64,000 nt of DNA from Burkholderiales bacterium (GTDB taxonomy: Bacteria; Pseudomonadota; Gammaproteobacteria; Burkholderiales; Burkholderiaceae_D): NCBI GenBank assembly GCA_016200895.1, contig JACQDX010000092.1:43017-107016 (forward strand), written 5' to 3'. How positions within the stretch are numbered: position 1 is the first letter of the stretch; each line of letters begins with the position of its first letter. The notes beneath the pieces were generated by a model. That model searched no databases. It saw nothing but the letters and a program-made list of their open reading frames with translations, and was not told the DNA's origin. Positions 16,370 through 23,557 of this stretch are shown here, piece after piece. A program made the translations under genes and the position numbers.

Positions 16370-17284
16370 ATGAATGCATCATTGCCCAAGCAAGTCAAAA
16401 TCGTTGAAGTAGGCCCGCGTGATGGCTTGCAAAATGAAAAAGAAAGCATCCCCGCCGACGTCAAGATAGAGCTGGTGAACCGCCTGACAGCCGCTGGTTT
16501 TGTAAATATCGAGGCTGCCTCTTTTGTCTCACCCAAATGGGTGCCGCAAATGGCGACCTCAACAGAAGTCATGGCTGGCATCACGCGCAAGCCCGGTGTC
16601 ATTTATTCTGTACTGACACCGAATATGAAAGGCTTTGAAGCTGCGCTGGCAGCTGGTGCGGATGAAGTAGTAATTTTCAGCTCTGCTTCGGAAGCCTTTG
16701 CACAAAAAAATATCAACTGCTCGATTGCTGAATCGATAGAGCGTTTCCGTGAAGTGGCCGAAGCGGCAAAACAAAACAAGATACGCTTGCGCGGCAGCAT
16801 CTCTTGCTCTTTCGGCTGCCCTTACCAGGGTGAAGTTGCTGTCGATAGCGTCTCAGATGTAGTTCAGCGTTTGCGTGACCTGGGTTGCGATGAAATCGAC
16901 ATTGCTGACACCATAGGCGTAGGCACCGCCAGGCAAGTGCAAAACGTCATGCAGCGGGTCGCGCAGGATTTTCCTGTCGCGGCTTTATCCGGCCATTTCC
17001 ATGATACCTATGGCCAGGCGCTGGCGAATATTTATGCCAGCCTTGAAGTCGGTATTTCCATCTTCCATTCATCCGTAGCTGGCCTTGGTGGCTGCCCGTA
17101 TGCCAAAGGCGCGGCGGGCAATGTATCGACTGAAGATGTACTCTTCCTCATGCAGGGCTTGGGTATACAAACTGGCATAGACTTGAATGCCGTTGTGGAT
17201 GCAGGGCAATTCATTTCTGCCCATCTGGGGCGCAAGGCAGTTAGCCGCGCCGGTAATGCACTGGCCGCGAAACGTTTGGCTTGA
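16370..17284 (+). CDS. mvaB: Hydroxymethylglutaryl-CoA lyase
   Basis: The 304-residue enzyme splits HMG-CoA into acetoacetate and acetyl-CoA, the last step of leucine degradation. Family motifs are all visible: VEVGPRDGLQNE at the N-terminus, ASFVSPKWVPQM, SCSFGCPYQGEV, the metal-binding HFHDTYGQAL, and the active-site loop SSVAGLGGCPYAKGAAGN with its catalytic cysteine. The ATG at 16370 follows CCAAGG by about nine bases; an in-frame ATG at 16325 would add a tail lacking family similarity. The carboxylase subunit of the same pathway ends at 1185, so the pathway genes here are separated by 15 kb of unrelated genes. Confidence 0.95.
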   Translation: MNASLPKQVKIVEVGPRDGLQNEKESIPADVKIELVNRLTAAGFVNIEAASFVSPKWVPQMATSTEVMAGITRKPGVIYSVLTPNMKGFEAALAAGADEVVIFSSASEAFAQKNINCSIAESIERFREVAEAAKQNKIRLRGSISCSFGCPYQGEVAVDSVSDVVQRLRDLGCDEIDIADTIGVGTARQVQNVMQRVAQDFPVAALSGHFHDTYGQALANIYASLEVGISIFHSSVAGLGGCPYAKGAAGNVSTEDVLFLMQGLGIQTGIDLNAVVDAGQFISAHLGRKAVSRAGNALAAKRLA

Positions 17285-17323
17285 GTTCGGTAAAATCCGG
17301 TGAATTGTGTGAAAAATGGGCAA

Positions 17324-17358
17324 GATGGTGAAAGGCTTTGACCTTTCGCCCATCTTTG
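17324..17358 (+). terminator. Imperfect hairpin after mvaB, possible terminator
   Basis: GATGG..GAAAGG pairs with CCTTTC..CCATC (17324-17354) with a small bulge and is followed by TTTG. The T-tract is poor, and the 3' side overlaps the -35 region of the promoter proposed for the next gene, so termination is only possible. Confidence 0.4.
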
Positions 17359-17444
17359 CTATAACTAAGCAGGAGGCTCAGCATCTTGTTCTTGCCTTGT
17401 ATCTATAATTTTAACGCTGCCTCCTGAGATTCTTTACAGGAGGC
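17338..17444 (+). promoter_or_regulatory. Promoter plus leader with alternative pairing that could hide the ribosome site
   Basis: A sigma70-like promoter TTGACC (17338-17343), 16-base spacer, TATAAC (17360-17365) precedes a leader in which CAGGAGGC occurs twice: at 17370-17377 and as the ribosome-binding site at 17437-17444. Between them GCCTCCTG (17419-17426) is the exact complement of both. Pairing with the second copy forms an 8-bp hairpin with a 10-base loop that buries the ribosome site; pairing with the first frees it, and is extended by AGC/GCT. The predicted start point (about 17372) may trim the first arm by two bases. The paralogous gene at 36440 also has a structured leader. Confidence 0.55.
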
Positions 17445-17448
17445 CATC

Positions 17449-17958
17449 ATGCGCCGTCGTCTTTATTTCATGCTTCCCACTATTCCTGCTGCCAGAACCA
17501 TGCTCGATGAGTTATTGCTGGCACGCATAGAGGAGAGATACATCCATTTCCTGGCAAAAGACAGTTTGCCCAATGATATGCCGGAAGCAAATTTTTTACA
17601 AAAAACCGATCTCATCCACGGCATGGAACTGGGTATGGTGGTTGGCGCTGCTACCGGATTATTGGCAGGCAGCCTGTTGTTGATTTTCCCACCCGAAGGT
17701 CTGGAAATGCGCACCATCGCTTTGTTGGTCGCCGCATTTGGTGGCGCCGTATTTGGCTCCTGGGTATCCGGCATGGCTGCTGCTGCCATTCCCAATTCCC
17801 GTCTGAAAGCTTTTGAAAGAGAAATTGAAGAGGGGCAAGTTTTGCTCATCGTTGATGTACCGCTGAGCAAAGTAAAGCAGACTGAAGAAATGATGGCTAG
17901 CAAACATCCCGGTTTTCGTTATGGCGGGGTGGAGCCGCATATTCCGGCTTTTCCCTGA
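17449..17958 (+). CDS. Small two-helix membrane protein, DUF1269-like (paralogue 1)
   Basis: A 169-residue protein starting MRRRLYFMLP with an N-terminal soluble part (AARTMLDELLLARIEER), two Gly/Ala-rich membrane segments (about residues 63-85 and 90-112, the first ending in IFPPEG), and a soluble C-terminus (GQVLLIVDVPLSKV, then HPGFRYGGVEPHIP). It is a close relative of the protein at 36440-36952 throughout its length. The function of the family is not established; the fold resembles proteins annotated as DUF1269. The start is fixed by a very strong ribosome site, CAGGAGGC, five bases upstream, which is part of the possible leader switch. It stands alone after mvaB. Confidence 0.88.
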   Translation: MRRRLYFMLPTIPAARTMLDELLLARIEERYIHFLAKDSLPNDMPEANFLQKTDLIHGMELGMVVGAATGLLAGSLLLIFPPEGLEMRTIALLVAAFGGAVFGSWVSGMAAAAIPNSRLKAFEREIEEGQVLLIVDVPLSKVKQTEEMMASKHPGFRYGGVEPHIPAFP

Positions 17959-18004
17959 GGCAGGCTTGCTGAATTAGTCTATTTGAATCAGTGTTGTCCT
18001 GATT

Positions 18005-18295
18005 TCAGGGCAAGACTTCTACTCCGCGCCAGAAGGCAATAAAGCCGTTTATTTCTTTTGCGGCATCCTTGGGTTCGGGGTAATACCAGGCGGCGTCTGC
18101 ATTGACTTCACCATTGACGACGACATCGTAATAGCTGGCTGTGCCTTTCCATGGGCAGACCGTATGCTTGTCACTTTCGCGCAAGTACTCAGGATTAACC
18201 CGGTTTTTGGGGAAATAAATATTGCCTTCGATTTTGACAATTTCTGCATCGCTGGCCTGGGCAATCACAGTATCTTTCCATTTCGCGGTGGGCAT
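18005..18295 (-). CDS. DUF427 domain protein
   Basis: A 96-residue protein consisting of one DUF427 domain: an aromatic/proline pattern with YFPKNRVN, TVCPWKGTASYYDV and AAWYYPEPKDAA, and a C-terminal FIAFWRGVEV. The family is a small beta-barrel-like domain of unknown biochemical function common in soil bacteria. A good ribosome site (GAGGAGTAG) precedes the ATG at 18295. The gene starts three bases after the egtB stop codon, making it the third gene of the ergothioneine operon here; whether it contributes to that pathway is unknown. Confidence 0.88.
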   Translation of the reverse strand: MPTAKWKDTVIAQASDAEIVKIEGNIYFPKNRVNPEYLRESDKHTVCPWKGTASYYDVVVNGEVNADAAWYYPEPKDAAKEINGFIAFWRGVEVLP

Positions 18296-18298
18296 AAA

Positions 18299-19504
18299 CT
18301 ACTCCTCAATAAGTGAACGGGCCAGGCGCAAACCAGTCAGTTGCCAGCGCGCTGTTGCCGGGAAAAAATTCCTGTAGCTGATACGGCTATGACCTGCCGG
18401 AGTAAAGGCAGAAGCGCCGCGCAAGACATACTGATTGACCATGAATTTGCCATTGTATTCACCCACTGCGCCTGCTGCGGGGACAAAGCCGGGATAGGGG
18501 CTGTAGCTACTGCTGGTCCATTGCCAGCCCTGATCAAATAACTGGCTCAGTTGACCTTCGAGTTCATGTTGCTGTGCTGCGTATTCCCATTCTGCTTCAG
18601 TAGGCAGACGTGCCCCTGCCCATGTCGCAAAGGCGCTTGCTTCAAAGTAAGAGATATGGCCCAGTGTCTGTTGCGGGTTCAGCGGCAGCAAACCATGCAG
18701 ACCAAATTCCTGCCAGTCTTGCTGGAAGTCGTAGCGCCAGTAAAGTGGGTGACGCAGGTCTTGTTGCTGGACCCAGTCCCAGCCTTCGGCCAGCCATAGG
18801 GCTGGATTCTGATAGCCACCATCTTCTATGAATTCCAGGTATTCGGCATTGTTGATAAGACGGGTAGCGAGCTGGAAAGGCTCGAGGAACTGGCGGTGCC
18901 GCGGCCCTTCATTATCAAAGGAAAACTTCTTGCCTTCATGGCCAATTTCACACAGACAGGCATCATAGTCTTGCCAGCTCATGGTTTGTGATACAGGCAG
19001 GGGTTTGGGCATGTCTGTTGCTGGATACAGGGCTGGGAACAGAGGGTTGCATGACAGCAGATGCTTGATATCGGTCAGCATCAATTCCTGATGCTGCTGT
19101 TCATGCTGCATGCCCAGTTCCAGCAAGGATGCAAAGCGGGCATCGCTGAGCTTGTCGTGGCAGCGCAATATGCGCTCATCTACATTACGTCTGTAGGCCA
19201 GCACAGTCTCCAGCGAGGGTCGCGTCAGCAAGCCGCGTTGTGGGCGCGGGTGCTTGTCACCGACACCGTTGTAATAGGAATTGAAGAGTACCCTGAAATC
19301 GCTGTGAAAAGCCTGGAAGCCTGATTCAAACTGTTCGAGTATGAAGGTCTCAAAAAACCATGTCGTATGCGCCAGATGCCATTTGATGGGGCTGGCATCC
19401 GGCATGGACTGGGCCATGCAATCTTCGGCAGACAGGGGCGCGGCGATAGCAACTGAACGCAGCCGGATTTCTTGCCAGCGTTCAACTATGCCTGCTTCTT
19501 GCAT
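18299..19504 (-). CDS. egtB: Ergothioneine biosynthesis sulfoxide synthase EgtB
   Basis: EgtB is the non-heme iron enzyme that joins a sulfur donor (cysteine or gamma-glutamylcysteine) to hercynine. The N-terminal DinB-like domain carries PDASPIKWHLAHTTWFFE and the histidine pair of MQHEQQHQELML, the expected iron ligands; the C-terminal sulfatase-modifying-factor domain ends with RGASAFTPAGHSRISYRNFF. The ATG at 19504 gives 401 residues and has AGAGGG seven bases upstream. A longer start at 19540 would overlap egtD by 17 bases and cannot be excluded. It follows egtD closely and precedes the DUF427 gene. No egtC or egtE gene is in the window. Confidence 0.93.
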   Translation of the reverse strand: MQEAGIVERWQEIRLRSVAIAAPLSAEDCMAQSMPDASPIKWHLAHTTWFFETFILEQFESGFQAFHSDFRVLFNSYYNGVGDKHPRPQRGLLTRPSLETVLAYRRNVDERILRCHDKLSDARFASLLELGMQHEQQHQELMLTDIKHLLSCNPLFPALYPATDMPKPLPVSQTMSWQDYDACLCEIGHEGKKFSFDNEGPRHRQFLEPFQLATRLINNAEYLEFIEDGGYQNPALWLAEGWDWVQQQDLRHPLYWRYDFQQDWQEFGLHGLLPLNPQQTLGHISYFEASAFATWAGARLPTEAEWEYAAQQHELEGQLSQLFDQGWQWTSSSYSPYPGFVPAAGAVGEYNGKFMVNQYVLRGASAFTPAGHSRISYRNFFPATARWQLTGLRLARSLIEE

Positions 19505-19523
19505 GATTTCCCTCTGTATGGGA

Positions 19524-20501
19524 TTAAGCAGCTGTGGCATGGATGACGGCGAACCATTCATTTTTGTCTGTCCAGTGACAGCTATGGGAAAAGCCAGCGT
19601 CGGCCAGCAAGGCATTAAAGCCTTGTATGCTGTATTTATAGCTGTTTTCCGTATGTATGTGTTCACCCTTGATGAAATTTCTGTGTCCATCCGGCCAGGT
19701 GACCCGGATATCTTCTTTGGCGCGTAAATGCATTTCTATACGGGATTTTTCTGTATTGAAAAAAGCCTCATGCTGCCATTGATTGACGTCAAAATCGGAA
19801 TGCAGCAAATGATTGATGTGACGTAACAAATTCAGGTTAAAGGCAGCCGTGACGCCCAGACTGTCGGCATAGGCAGCATCCAGCAAGGCCTTGTCCTTGA
19901 TCAGGTCGACTCCTATGAGGATGCCGCCGTCGCGGTCACAGGCTGCACGCAAATGACAGAGGAATGCCAAGGCTTCCTCCGGTTCAAAATTACCGATTGA
20001 TGAACCAGGATAAAAGAACAGGCGCTTGTCGCGTCTTACTTCGGCAGGCAGCTTCCAGTCTTGTGCCAGATCCAGCCCCAGCGCCGTCATTTCTATATGG
20101 GGAAAGCGCTGCTGAAGTCTGCCAACGGCATCCCGTAAATGATGTACAGAAATATCGATGGGTACATACTGGTCAGGATGCAACACCGGGAACAGCTGCG
20201 CTGCCTTGGCGCAATTACCTGCGCCCAGGTCGATCAGGCTGCCACCTATGCCGATGACACGTGCCATGTCAGCCATGTGATGCGTGAAAATTTCTGCTTC
20301 AGTGCGGGTGGGATAATATTCCGGCAGTACGCAGATCGCTTCAAACAATACCGAGCCCACGGTGTCATAGAAATACTTGGGTGATGTATGGGCGGCATCG
20401 GCGAGCAGGCCGCTTTCCAGCTCGCGGATGATGTGGGGTGGCGTGGTACATGCATTGGTGACGCTGGTGGCCGTGTTAGCCAGGCTGTTAGATTCGGGCA
20501 T
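19524..20501 (-). CDS. egtD: L-histidine N(alpha)-methyltransferase EgtD
   Basis: EgtD trimethylates histidine to hercynine with S-adenosylmethionine, the first step of ergothioneine synthesis. The 325-residue product matches the family length of about 320. The SAM-binding motif is SLIDLGAGNCAKAAQLF; further conserved parts are the N-terminal SPKYFYDTVGSVLFEAI, PEYYPTRTEAEIF, FFYPGSSIGNFEP and the closing LADAGFSHSCHWTDKNEWF. It is the first gene of the egtD-egtB-DUF427 operon, with a 740-bp gene-free stretch containing a dispersed repeat upstream of it. Together with gshA and a glutathione transferase it adds to the window's low-molecular-weight thiol functions. Confidence 0.95.
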   Translation of the reverse strand: MPESNSLANTATSVTNACTTPPHIIRELESGLLADAAHTSPKYFYDTVGSVLFEAICVLPEYYPTRTEAEIFTHHMADMARVIGIGGSLIDLGAGNCAKAAQLFPVLHPDQYVPIDISVHHLRDAVGRLQQRFPHIEMTALGLDLAQDWKLPAEVRRDKRLFFYPGSSIGNFEPEEALAFLCHLRAACDRDGGILIGVDLIKDKALLDAAYADSLGVTAAFNLNLLRHINHLLHSDFDVNQWQHEAFFNTEKSRIEMHLRAKEDIRVTWPDGHRNFIKGEHIHTENSYKYSIQGFNALLADAGFSHSCHWTDKNEWFAVIHATAA

Positions 20502-20818
20502 GGTTTTGGGGCTAAGAAATTCAATCGGCAGGCCAGCGTGGTTCTGGTCTGTGCTTGATACTCAATACGGCCTTTTTTTCAGCCCGCATTATGCGGAGCT
20601 TGCCTATGAGTCTTGTTGTGGACTCTGGTGTGGCACAGTGTACAACTTATTGTTTAAAAAATCTTGGGGCGAGGTTTTCTCGGGTGGTTTTCCTACAAAT
20701 TGCGGTAATCTTTGTAACGTAATTTTGTTTGGCAGCAGTCCACTAGGCTGGCGCACCAGCTTGATTTTTCTAGAAGTTAGTCGAGCTGTGAGTCTTCGAT
20801 TATCTAAATCGTTATTAA
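20502..20818. other. Gene-free stretch upstream of egtD
   Basis: About 320 bases with no supportable gene. It should hold the egtD promoter on the minus strand, but no clear -35/-10 pair stood out. A plus-strand open frame runs through it from inside egtD; its codon content looks random and it was not accepted as a gene. Confidence 0.5.
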
Positions 20819-21215
20819 CGTCATTCCAGCGACATTCTTGGTATGTCGTGAGGTTTATTAACTTGCGCTTCTTATTGATCTACCTATTTGATTTTTAAAT
20901 ACCTGCATACGTCATTCACGATTACCGGTCGGGGGTAGCCCGACAGCTACATACCTTTCTTGCGTCGCCAAGAAAGGTATGCCAAAGAAGGCGACCCAGG
21001 CATAGCCGCCCCTAAAAGGGTTCCCGTTTGTGCAGTACAAAAAATGGGAAGATCCGAAACTCGCCTGCGGCTCAGACAGCGGCTCTTCTTAATCCATTTT
21101 CTGTACTGCACAAACGGCGGCTACACATGGGAACTGCAAAAAATCAAAGGCAACGTCAAAAACAACGTCAAAAACAACTTCAAATTCAAAAGCAACGTCA
21201 ACACAACCTTTTTCA
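20819..21215 (+). repeat. Composite dispersed repeat, copy 1
   Basis: About 395 bp matching 60584-60975 in the same orientation. In order it shows a CGTCATTCCAGC start, GATTTTTAAAT, a GC-rich dyad (CGGGGGTAGCCCG), GGCGACCCAGGCATAGCCGC, then a long inverted pair CCGTTTGTGCAGTACA / TGTACTGCACAAACGG (16 bp perfect) enclosing AAGATCCGAAACTCG, CAGACAGCGGCTCTTCT, and a tail of near-tandem CAACGTCAAAAA units. The core from about 20980 to 21150 is most conserved between copies. No transposase or plausible protein is encoded. It lies between the egtD 5' end and the 3' end of the next minus-strand gene. Confidence 0.85.
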
Positions 21216-21244
21216 TATTGCCCGAATACGGATCACTTTTTCTA

Positions 21245-21622
21245 TCAAACATCCATCAATTCAAAATGAAACACCTTACTAACAATCTGCCACCTGCCAT
21301 CCAGTTTCACCAGGGTTAGAAAATCAGTGAAAAACTTGTTGGCAATTGCGCATTCCACGCGGGCGAAAGCGGTTACCGGGCCGGCCATTTCCAGGGAGAC
21401 GATGCGGTCGCGGCGTTTTTCGTTTTTGCTGGCGGGGGACGGGCGTTTGTCGACGACGGGGAAGTATTGCTGCATGTCCAGGTGCAGTAAATTACCTTCG
21501 GTGGCGCAGTAGTAATGGGCATCGGGGTGGAATACTTTGGCGAGTATGCTGGTGTCACTGTGGTGTATGCCGTCGAAATACTGGTTCAACATGGCGATGA
21601 TGTCGGGGTATGCGGTTTCCAT
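21245..21622 (-). CDS. Nuclear transport factor 2-like (SnoaL/lumazine-binding type) protein
   Basis: A 125-residue single-domain protein of the NTF2-like superfamily, recognised by the helix-rich start (YPDIIAMLNQYFDGIHHSD), the FHPDAHYY turn, and the closing strands DFLTLVKLDGRWQIVSKVFHFE. Such domains form a cone-shaped pocket that may bind or isomerise small molecules; no catalytic residues can be assigned. It is encoded on the same strand and just downstream of a tautomerase and a glutathione transferase, so it may be the last gene of that small operon. Confidence 0.82.
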   Translation of the reverse strand: METAYPDIIAMLNQYFDGIHHSDTSILAKVFHPDAHYYCATEGNLLHLDMQQYFPVVDKRPSPASKNEKRRDRIVSLEMAGPVTAFARVECAIANKFFTDFLTLVKLDGRWQIVSKVFHFELMDV

Positions 21623-21679
21623 TTTTGCCTTTTTTTGTTTGAACAGGGCGGCGGTCAGCTACCCTGTTTTTCAGTGTTG

Positions 21680-21886
21680 CTATGCTTGCTGCATTTGACG
21701 CAATTGCGTGACCGGTATACCGCCAACGCCCCAATTATCTGTATCCACTTCTTCTATGACGACAAAAGTCGTGGCAGGATCTTTGTTGAGTACGCGTACC
21801 AGCAAATCCGTGGCACCAGCAATCAGTTCGGCTTTTTGTGCAGCACTGACATTTTCGCGGGTGACCTGTATGTGTATATAGGGCAT
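21680..21886 (-). CDS. 4-Oxalocrotonate tautomerase family protein
   Basis: A 68-residue protein beginning MPYIHIQVTRENVSAAQ. After removal of the methionine, Pro1 would be the catalytic base of this family of small tautomerases. The frame extends three codons upstream, but the ATG at 21886 is chosen because it places the proline at the N-terminus. VVIEEVDTDNWGVGG near the C-terminus is also typical. It lies 23 bases after the glutathione transferase gene on the same strand, suggesting joint transcription. Its substrate is unknown. Confidence 0.87.
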   Translation of the reverse strand: MPYIHIQVTRENVSAAQKAELIAGATDLLVRVLNKDPATTFVVIEEVDTDNWGVGGIPVTQLRQMQQA

Positions 21887-21909
21887 GGCTTGCACTTTTT
21901 TTGATGATA

Positions 21910-22515
21910 TCAGGAAGGCAGGCCTTCTGCTTTTAGTGCAGCTTGCACATGGGGTCTGGCTTTAACGATGGCGATGAAGTTTTGCAGATGGGTAAGGTCG
22001 CTGATATCGAGATTCACATATTTGCTCCAGTTGCTGACGGTGAACAGGTAGGCATCGGCTACGGTGAAGGTATCGCCAGTCAGATAGGTGCGGCCTTCCA
22101 GACGACTGTTGACCCAGGCGAATTTCTTGCGCAATAGTTCTGCTGTGCGCGCTTTTCCCTCGGCAGGCATGCCTGCATCAAACAGCGGGGCGAAGGATTT
22201 ATGCAGTTCTGAGGTGATGTAGTTTTGCCATTCGAGTACGCGGTAGCGTGCCATACCAGATGCTGGCAGCAAATCGCGGTTTTCTGCACGTTCAGCGATG
22301 TATTGGGCAATGATGGAACCTTCGGTCAATATCTGGCCGTCATCCATTTCCATGGTTGGCACCTGGCCTTTGGGATTGATGCTGTAAAAATCCACGTCAT
22401 CCGCAGTTTTATGAATAGAGGTATCGACTTTTTGCAGGTTGAAAGCTAGTCCGGCTTCACGCAGGATGATATGTGGGGACAAGGAGCAGGCACCTGGGGA
22501 GAAATAGAGTTTCAT
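21910..22515 (-). CDS. Beta-class glutathione S-transferase
   Basis: A 201-residue enzyme with the N-terminal thioredoxin-like domain MKLYFSPGACSLSPHIILRE carrying Cys10, the signature catalytic residue of bacterial beta-class transferases, and the glutathione-binding GQVPTMEMDDGQILTEG. The C-terminal helical domain contains YLTGDTFTVADAYLFTV, the N-capping box. It conjugates or reduces electrophiles with glutathione in the cytoplasm. The ATG at 22515 gives the family N-terminus; the frame itself is open further. It heads a minus-strand group with the tautomerase and NTF2-like genes and is divergent from a LysR regulator, which probably controls it. Confidence 0.93.
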   Translation of the reverse strand: MKLYFSPGACSLSPHIILREAGLAFNLQKVDTSIHKTADDVDFYSINPKGQVPTMEMDDGQILTEGSIIAQYIAERAENRDLLPASGMARYRVLEWQNYITSELHKSFAPLFDAGMPAEGKARTAELLRKKFAWVNSRLEGRTYLTGDTFTVADAYLFTVSNWSKYVNLDISDLTHLQNFIAIVKARPHVQAALKAEGLPS

Positions 22516-22573
22516 GGGTTTGGGCTTTCGATAAAAGTTGACTGGCTGCACTGTCAAGGTGGCAGGGCATGGC

Positions 22574-22641
22574 GGCATACTATGCCAAACGAAATAGTTG
22601 ATAAACTAGGCGAAAGTTACTTTATAAATTACATGGTGTAA
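22574..22641 (+). promoter_or_regulatory. Divergent control region of the LysR gene and the transferase operon
   Basis: A sigma70-like promoter for the regulator reads TTGATA (22598-22603), 17-base spacer, TTTATA (22621-22626). Just downstream, TTACATGGTGTAA (22629-22641) is a dyad with the T-N11-A form of LysR-type sites and overlaps the expected transcript start, suggesting self-repression. A second 13-base dyad, GGCATACTATGCC (22574-22586), lies between the two genes. Confidence 0.55.
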
Positions 22642-22642
22642 T

Positions 22643-23557
22643 GTGAATCGACAATTTGCGGATGTATTACTCGGCAGCATAGAATTGTTTTGCATGGCTG
22701 CGGAGCTGGAAAGCTTCAAGGATGCGGCCAATGCGGCTGGGCTCACGCCAGCGGCTGTCAGCCGTTCCATCGCCAGGCTGGAAGAGCGCATAGGCGTGCG
22801 CCTGTTTGTCCGCACCACGCGGCAATTGCGCCTGACAGAAGCCGGACGTGCCTATTTTGTCCAGTGTCGCCAGGCACTGAACCAGTTGGTGGAAGCGGAG
22901 CGTGAAGTATCCGGCCAGCAAATTGAGCCGGCAGGTCTGGTGCGCATCAGCATGCCCACGCCTTATGGGCATTATCGGGTATTGCCCTTGCTGGCAAAAT
23001 TTCGCCAGATGTATCCACTGGTCAAACTGGATTTGCAGCTTAGTAACCGCAATGTCGATTTCACTGCCGATGGTTTTGACCTGGTGATACGTGGCCGTAA
23101 CCCGCCAGATTCAGGCATGATTGCACGTCGGCTGGAAGATACCGAGATCGTGGTCTGTGCCGCGCCAGAATACCTGCGCCGCTTTGGCGTACCGATAAAA
23201 CTTGAAGACCTGGACCAGCATGAATGCCTGCAATTTGTCTTGCCCAGTGCCGGACAGAATATAGTCTGGATATTCAGGCGCGATGGTGTGGATATAGACT
23301 GGCCGACAAAAGGTAGTCTCACCTGCTCAGAAGACTTGCTGGGCATCATTACCCTGGCAAGACATGGCGCAGGCTTGCTGCAATCTTCACGTTTCATGGT
23401 CGAAGATGATTTGCGCACTGGCCGCATGGTTGAAGTGCTGCAGGAATTCCGGGGACGCACCCGACCATTTTCTTTACTGTATCCGCGTGACCGTCACCTG
23501 CCTTTGCGGGTCAGAGTGTTTATTGATTTTCTGATTGCAGAACTGGTGCAGAAATAG
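22643..23557 (+). CDS. LysR-family transcriptional regulator
   Basis: A 304-residue regulator with an N-terminal winged helix-turn-helix (ELESFKDAANAAGLTPAAVS, then RSIARLEERIGVRLFVRTTR) and a periplasmic-binding-protein-like effector domain (ISMPTPYGHYRVLPLL, FDLVIRGRNPPDSGM). This subgroup (CrgA/DmlR-like) often controls neighbouring detoxification or oxidoreductase genes. The GTG at 22643 is used because no in-frame ATG precedes the helix-turn-helix; the leader would then be only about ten bases long. It is divergent from the glutathione transferase operon, and its 3' end overlaps the converging alpha/beta hydrolase gene by 38 bases. Confidence 0.92.
   Translation: MNRQFADVLLGSIELFCMAAELESFKDAANAAGLTPAAVSRSIARLEERIGVRLFVRTTRQLRLTEAGRAYFVQCRQALNQLVEAEREVSGQQIEPAGLVRISMPTPYGHYRVLPLLAKFRQMYPLVKLDLQLSNRNVDFTADGFDLVIRGRNPPDSGMIARRLEDTEIVVCAAPEYLRRFGVPIKLEDLDQHECLQFVLPSAGQNIVWIFRRDGVDIDWPTKGSLTCSEDLLGIITLARHGAGLLQSSRFMVEDDLRTGRMVEVLQEFRGRTRPFSLLYPRDRHLPLRVRVFIDFLIAELVQK

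Noticed and set aside
20377..20898. Plus-strand open frame of 173 codons over the egtD 5' end and the gene-free stretch
   Set aside because: Half of it is antisense to egtD, the remainder has a random-looking composition with no domain or ribosome site.
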